Assembly (NCBI GenBank): GCA_045594425.1
Contig: JAZNYK010000006.1
Coordinates: forward strand, 62,001 to 126,000
Source of the DNA: RGIG1681 sp045594425
Lineage (GTDB): Bacteria > Bacillota > Clostridia > Christensenellales > UBA1242
Direction of reading: 5' to 3'
DNA: 64,000 nt
Each line of letters starts with the position of its first letter. Position 1 is the stretch's first letter. This document shows, piece by piece, positions 59,366 through 64,000 of this stretch. A program made the position numbers and the translations under genes. The notes beneath the pieces are model-generated. The model was not told the DNA's origin. It searched no databases and worked only from the letters and a program-made list of their open reading frames with translations.

Positions 59366-61505
59366 TGTCAACTCCTTTGTAATTTATAATTAAGACTTCA
59401 TCCGTAATACAATCTTTATTTTTTGTTTGATAATTACAATTTGAATATGAACTATTTAAATGAATTGTAAAATACTTATCTTTATTTAATTCCAGCCATT
59501 CTTTTAAAATTTTATTTTCTTTCCCTTTTGATTCCAGAACATTTGAAAGAGCAAACTTAATGCCTTTTTCATCTAATTTATCCAAGTAAGCTAGTAAAGA
59601 TTTTTCGTTTTTTTCATTCCATGCATTTTGTTCGTTATAAGTGGCACATGCAATTAAGTAAGGTGGGTCAGCATAAACAAAAGAATTTTTGCCATAATCT
59701 TCTATGTTAATATCATTAAAATCTTTACACAAAAAACTATAGTCTGAATTTTTTATTTTATCTATAAATGAGTTAAATTTATTTCGCATTTTGCGATTAA
59801 AATCTCTTTTACCTACAGGAAGATTAAATTTCCCTTTACTATTAAAGCGAATTTGATTATTAAATGCGTAACAAATTAAAACATATAATGCTACATAGTA
59901 ATTATAGTCTTCTTGAAATTTATTATTAAAATCTTCTCTTAAATTAAGATATCCATAATTATTGAATTGTCCTAATCCATTTGTGCTATTGCAACAATAT
60001 CTACCATACCCATATAAATCACTTCTAGACAAATTGTAATTATTAATTATATCATTTATCATTGATACCAAAGTTGTCTTATCTAAATTTTTAAAAGTGT
60101 TCAACATAGACATTAAGTGGTGATTATTATCATTAAATATAACTTTTTTACAATCAACATTAATTCCCACATTACAGCCACCACAAAATAAATCTACAAA
60201 AGTATCTATATTTTTAGGAAATAATGGAAGTATTTGTTCCAATAATTTAAACTTTCCACCAGTATAATTTAAAGGACTTTGAAGATAGTTTTTCTTATTG
60301 TCTTCTTGATAACAAACACATAAAAACAATCTTTCTTCATTATCGTTAATTGATGATTTTCCAGTAGTGAATGCTTTATATTTTTCGCTAAAAACTTTTA
60401 CTTCACCTTTTTTATTTAAGATTCTCAATATATCTTCATCTGAGATTTTTGAGTTAGACCTATCATTCCCTTTATTTGCCATATTATTATATGACAACAA
60501 AATATATTTTGCGTTTATATTACTAATAAGTTCTTCAAATGATTTAGTGGCAGAATTTGTGCAATAATCACTTTTTAGTTTGCTTCTATCCATCTTTCTT
60601 GCAACACCTTCAACGATAGGCTTTTCCCATAATGCCACATTTTCTAATAAATGATACGCATCACAATATTGTCTTGAATTATATGGTGGGTCTATATATA
60701 CCAAATCAGCTTCAATATTCTTCACAAGTTCATTTGCATCTTGTTTATAAAATATGTTATTTGAATTGTTATCATTATCAACATCTAACATAAATAATTC
60801 AAGTCTCTTTTCAAATCTTGAATTTCTAATATATGCATCATAATGTCCACAGGTATTCGCGACCCTATCCATAGCATAAAGTAATGCGGTTATTAGAACT
60901 GATTTTTCTCTTTTATTTATAATACCATTATCATAAAGAATATTTATATTTTCTCTAATATAACCAATTTTTCTACAATCACTTTCGCAGAAAAAAGTGT
61001 TAGAAAAATTGTCAGACATATAATTATCTTCTTCAACTTGTAAATTATTATAATTATTTATCAAATTGATTAATTTTGTCTTATCGACATTTTCTGAACC
61101 AAACCAAGTATCATAAGTTATGTAGTTAGAATATAATAAATCATTAAGTATTAACTTTTTACCTTTAAATAGAGAACATACAACACCTGTTCCAGCAAAT
61201 ATGTCAGCAACAGTGTTGATATTTTTGCATTCCTGCTTTACAATTTTATCTATAAATGGCAACAATTTATATTTATTGCCAAGATATCTTCTGTTCTGAA
61301 TTGAAAGTGTTTTTACCTTTGTTTTTTGTTCTGCTTTACTCTTAAACAAAAAAGACAATTTCTCTTTAATTGTGGCAATTGTTACATCATCAATTTTATA
61401 TCTTCCATTATTTTCACTTTGTTCTAAATTTAAAGTATCTTTTAAATGATTGTATAATGAAGATTTACTAATGCCAATTTCTTTAGCTAATTGAGCAACT
61501 GTCAT
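59352..61505 (-). CDS. Fused double adenine-N6 methyltransferase with N-terminal HTH (R-M modification enzyme)
   Basis: One 717-residue chain with two complete D12-class adenine methyltransferase domains. Residues 1-25 are a helix-turn-helix (AQLAKEIGISKSSLYNHL). Domain 1: RRYLGNKYKLLPFI (72-85), DIFAGTGVVC (101-110), DPPYNSRQY (272-280). Domain 2: NYTGGKFKLL (413-422), VDLFCGGCNVG (437-447), DPPYLIA (613-619). Two adenine methylases in one protein are the classical answer to an asymmetric type IIS site, one per strand, as in M.FokI. The HTH could repress its own promoter. GGAGGGG precedes the ATG. It is translationally coupled to the nuclease gene downstream. Confidence 0.88.
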   Translation of the reverse strand: MTVAQLAKEIGISKSSLYNHLKDTLNLEQSENNGRYKIDDVTIATIKEKLSFLFKSKAEQKTKVKTLSIQNRRYLGNKYKLLPFIDKIVKQECKNINTVADIFAGTGVVCSLFKGKKLILNDLLYSNYITYDTWFGSENVDKTKLINLINNYNNLQVEEDNYMSDNFSNTFFCESDCRKIGYIRENINILYDNGIINKREKSVLITALLYAMDRVANTCGHYDAYIRNSRFEKRLELFMLDVDNDNNSNNIFYKQDANELVKNIEADLVYIDPPYNSRQYCDAYHLLENVALWEKPIVEGVARKMDRSKLKSDYCTNSATKSFEELISNINAKYILLSYNNMANKGNDRSNSKISDEDILRILNKKGEVKVFSEKYKAFTTGKSSINDNEERLFLCVCYQEDNKKNYLQSPLNYTGGKFKLLEQILPLFPKNIDTFVDLFCGGCNVGINVDCKKVIFNDNNHHLMSMLNTFKNLDKTTLVSMINDIINNYNLSRSDLYGYGRYCCNSTNGLGQFNNYGYLNLREDFNNKFQEDYNYYVALYVLICYAFNNQIRFNSKGKFNLPVGKRDFNRKMRNKFNSFIDKIKNSDYSFLCKDFNDINIEDYGKNSFVYADPPYLIACATYNEQNAWNEKNEKSLLAYLDKLDEKGIKFALSNVLESKGKENKILKEWLELNKDKYFTIHLNSSYSNCNYQTKNKDCITDEVLIINYKGVDNDSI

Positions 61506-61544
61506 AACCCCTCCAATGCATCTTTTTTATCTTTATTTTGGACA

Positions 61545-61584
61545 ATTGTAACATATTTTTTTATAAAAATACAACTATATTATA
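61545..61584 (-). promoter_or_regulatory. Candidate R-M promoter region
   Basis: Minus strand TTGTAT (61574-61569), 18-base spacer ending TGT, TACAAT (61550-61545). A strong TATAAT also lies at 61584-61579 without a good -35. Either would transcribe the HTH-methyltransferase gene. Confidence 0.4.
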
Positions 61585-61651
61585 CTATATGTGCAAATTT
61601 TTGGATGCTAATTTATCACATTATTATTTTTATCTAAACGACATTAACTTT

Positions 61652-63472
61652 TTAATCTTCAGAATCATCTTTTAACGTATTTAATATGATTCTTAAATTA
61701 TTTTCAAAATATCTAAGTTGATGTTTTTGAATTAAATCAAATTTTTCATCATCTTTAATTTCTTTCACTTTACTATATATTTTTTCTAAATTTTCTAAAT
61801 CGTTTAAATAATGGTCTTTTAAATTTGAAAATGAATATATACTCATAAAAACTTCTCTAAGGTATTCAATCTGTTTAGCAGAAGATTTATACAACATTAA
61901 AAAGAATTTATCCAAATTAACACGGCATACAAAACCCTTTTTATTCATATAATTGTCTCTATTTTTCATTGCACTGTTACAAAAACTATCTGGATTATAT
62001 TCCTTTTGAGAATCATCCACATCATCAATTGATTTATAGACAGCTAAATCGTTTAATTTATCTTTAAATGTCTTAAATTCTTCTAACAATTCTTTTGTCT
62101 CTAATTGTATTCCACTTAAAAAATCAAAGCGAATTTCTTCACCTTTTTTAACTGCAGTTTCAACATTAGCTATCATTTGTTTTTTACATGACTCTATAAT
62201 TTTATCTTGATTTATAATTGGTCTTAAAGATATTAAATAATTCGCCAATTTTAAGTATTCACTAATAGGAATTGTATTAAATTTCTTTAAATTATTTTCT
62301 ATATTGTTTAATGCTTTTACTACTGCTTCTTCCGTTTCAACATAATATAAATACAAAACCTTTAAATCATTATTAGCGTTTTCTTGTTCAATAGAAATTT
62401 TAAATAAATTTTCCATTTCGGTCATATAATCTTCATAAAATATATGATACTTAATAAAAAAATAAGCCGTTTTAAACATAGGAAACTGCATAGTTCCCAA
62501 CTCTGAAGAAATCAATCCTTTTTCTTTCCAGTATGTATCTTTATAGAAATTTCCATTTAAACAAAAAGATAAAACACCTAAAAATAAGTTTTGCAAAAAC
62601 TCATTGTCAAAATCCTTAGTTAATTTTTCAAACAAATCATTCGTTTTCTGACATGCTAACATTAGCGTTCTCAAATTGTGATTTTGTAAATAATCCATTA
62701 ACAATAATATTCTTTGTTTAGTATTCTTTTGAGTAATTGTGCTAGTATGATTAATCATATTTTTAAATTTAGCATTACTAAATAAATCAATCACACCATC
62801 TATAGCCTTTACATAATCACAATTAAAAATAATGGTATCAGAAATAGTTTTTTCTTTTATTCTTAAGTATTTTTTTGTTATATCATCAAACTCCGTATAC
62901 TTTTCGCCTTTATCATTTTTACGTGTTACATAATGCTTTAATTCTTGTTCATTCGTAATAATAAGAACTTTAATCCCATCTTGTTCAACTAAATTATTCA
63001 CATAACCCATAAACTCAATTAAATCAATATTTGTTCTTTCCAAATCATCAAATATAATTAATCTATTTTTTAAATCAACTGAATTAAATAATTCTTCCCA
63101 ATTAGGCTCTTTTAAATTAATATCTAAATCTATTTTTGCAACATTTTTTAAAATTGTTTTTCCAATACCCCACAATCCAGAAACTATAGTTTTAGAATAT
63201 GTTTTTAAAGTGCTCAATACCGATTTATCTTGTTTTAGTTTTTGTAGTTTTATTTCTAAAAATAATTGTTTATTTAATTCAGTTAAATCCTTAATGCCAT
63301 ATAATGAAATAATTACATAATTTAACTCTTTCTGTTGCAAATGATTTTTTAATTGATTATTTACATAATAAGTTTTACCTTCACCCCATGGAGCTGTAAG
63401 CATAATTGCTCTGTTAGATTTATCTTGTTTTAAATAATTTTCAATATATTCATTTAATTCATTTGTATCCAT
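61652..63472 (-). CDS. KAP-like P-loop NTPase
   Basis: P-loop NTPase resembling the KAP family (which includes the phage-exclusion protein PifA). Walker A is TAPWGEGKTYYV (26-37), with the WGxGKT form typical of KAP; Walker B is RLIIFDDLERT (137-147), then VKVLIITNEQEL-type sensor IKVLIITNEQELK. A second GLWGIGKT lies at 99-106, an unusual extra P-loop-like motif. The remaining 400 residues are helical, with no membrane segment, unlike many KAP proteins. The ATG at 63472 has GAGGTG upstream. Its start lies 8 bases after the stop of the next gene upstream, so the two are one unit. It probably belongs to a defence or exclusion system. Confidence 0.78.
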   Translation of the reverse strand: MDTNELNEYIENYLKQDKSNRAIMLTAPWGEGKTYYVNNQLKNHLQQKELNYVIISLYGIKDLTELNKQLFLEIKLQKLKQDKSVLSTLKTYSKTIVSGLWGIGKTILKNVAKIDLDINLKEPNWEELFNSVDLKNRLIIFDDLERTNIDLIEFMGYVNNLVEQDGIKVLIITNEQELKHYVTRKNDKGEKYTEFDDITKKYLRIKEKTISDTIIFNCDYVKAIDGVIDLFSNAKFKNMINHTSTITQKNTKQRILLLMDYLQNHNLRTLMLACQKTNDLFEKLTKDFDNEFLQNLFLGVLSFCLNGNFYKDTYWKEKGLISSELGTMQFPMFKTAYFFIKYHIFYEDYMTEMENLFKISIEQENANNDLKVLYLYYVETEEAVVKALNNIENNLKKFNTIPISEYLKLANYLISLRPIINQDKIIESCKKQMIANVETAVKKGEEIRFDFLSGIQLETKELLEEFKTFKDKLNDLAVYKSIDDVDDSQKEYNPDSFCNSAMKNRDNYMNKKGFVCRVNLDKFFLMLYKSSAKQIEYLREVFMSIYSFSNLKDHYLNDLENLEKIYSKVKEIKDDEKFDLIQKHQLRYFENNLRIILNTLKDDSED

Positions 63473-63480
63473 ACACACCT

Positions 63481-64000
63481 CTATTCATATAACTTTAAAT
63501 ATCTTCGAATTTCATAAAAAAAGTCTGTCGCATAATAAGTTTTATCTATCGAAACAGTCATACCTTCATGCATTAAATCCTTAGGTGGCACATAAAGTTC
63601 TGTTTTAAATTCTATTAAGCCAAGTTTTAATAATTTCTGAATAGATAATCTATCATCTGACTCTATTGAATAACTTTTATCTTTATTATCAAACAACCAA
63701 TCATCCACATTACTTTTTTCATTAAATACTTTTAAAACATATTTATCATTCTCATTTAAACTATTGATAACATTAAGAATATACTTAAAAGAATCATTAG
63801 GTGTAAATATTAAATCATCTAAAATAGTATCAGTTATATATTCCGCATACTTATTAATTTTATCAACACTTTTTTCTTGTATAGTGGCATTAACCATATC
63901 TTGCAAATTAAAAGAAAAATCTCTCAACTCTTGTTGCGTCTTATTTTTTATACATTCGAAAATTTCTTTTGAATTCACCACATCATTCTCTATTTCCAAA
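63481..64000 (-). CDS. Hypothetical protein, 5' end beyond window
   Basis: Not recognised. At least 172 residues are visible and the frame is open at the window edge; a TTG at 63999 is the only early candidate start and I do not trust it. The protein is acidic and helical, with no membrane helix. The C-terminal part contains RLSIQKLLKLGLIEFKTELYVPP, which looks like a winged-helix turn, and ends YEIRRYLKLYE. It is directly upstream of the KAP-like NTPase gene, in the same unit. A partner or sensor for the NTPase is inferred from position only. Confidence 0.6.
   Translation of the reverse strand, partial: LEIENDVVNSKEIFECIKNKTQQELRDFSFNLQDMVNATIQEKSVDKINKYAEYITDTILDDLIFTPNDSFKYILNVINSLNENDKYVLKVFNEKSNVDDWLFDNKDKSYSIESDDRLSIQKLLKLGLIEFKTELYVPPKDLMHEGMTVSIDKTYYATDFFYEIRRYLKLYE

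Noticed and set aside
1..64000. CRISPR arrays or short tandem repeat arrays
   Set aside because: No regularly spaced repeats were seen in any intergenic region; all gaps are below about 280 bases.

Overview
The window is strongly AT-rich bacterial DNA read with the standard code. Shine-Dalgarno sites are of the AGGAGG type, promoters are TTGACA/TATAAT-like and intrinsic terminators are plentiful. AddAB, SecA with a C-terminal SEC-C zinc motif, ComFC, MntP, Hpt and a two-domain Sua5 point to a low-GC member of the Bacillota. The class I lysyl-tRNA synthetase and the secreted papain-like protease with InlB-type and MBG-like modules fit an uncultured, host-associated clostridial lineage. This assignment is inference; no rRNA or classic marker set lies in the window.

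Region by region. 1-6.5 kb: addB-addA recombination nuclease, addA cut by the window edge. 6.7-10.3 kb: membrane zinc protease, a Lys/Ala-rich protein, a YfcE-like phosphoesterase and class I LysRS. 10.4-15.2 kb: two large unrecognised membrane-anchored proteins. 15.3-22 kb: secA, comFC, divergent cmk and a RlhA-like U32 protein. 22-24.7 kb: small hypotheticals, one with a transglutaminase-like Cys-His-Asp pattern. 24.8-29.5 kb: a duplicated ABC ATPase/permease operon and a CDF exporter. 29.6-37.6 kb: an SF2 helicase with transmembrane segments, several unknown proteins, an HD-GYP-like protein and tRNA-Asn. 37.7-45 kb: a PHP phosphoesterase, three P-loop kinase-like proteins (two resembling zeta toxins) interleaved with mntP and the Sua5-type gene. 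45-56.8 kb: asnS, a surface cysteine protease, a zinc-ribbon/GLUG membrane protein, hpt, a DUF1538 transporter-like protein with two P-II-like regulators, and a transaldolase-family enzyme. 57.1 kb to the end: tRNA-Ser followed by an even more AT-rich block carrying a probable type IIS restriction-modification pair (AlwI-like nuclease; two-domain adenine methyltransferase with an N-terminal HTH) and a KAP-like P-loop NTPase with an unrecognised partner. This looks like one end of a defence island.

How the genes relate. Housekeeping genes are mostly single units, each with its own promoter and terminator. True operons are addBA, helicase with the zinc-ribbon protein, the four-gene ABC exporter, the CxxC protein with the PHP protein, DUF1538 with its two P-II genes, R-M, and KAP with its upstream partner. 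At least three genes (comFC, the HD-GYP gene, the P-loop gene at 44.3 kb) have good promoters so close to the start codon, and so little Shine-Dalgarno sequence, that leaderless or near-leaderless mRNAs are predicted. No gene-free stretch exceeds about 280 bases. The longest gaps are 56811-57085 (two promoters), 57174-57379 (hairpins only) and 41256-41444 (two divergent promoters). No CRISPR array, rRNA, recognisable riboswitch or intact insertion sequence was seen.
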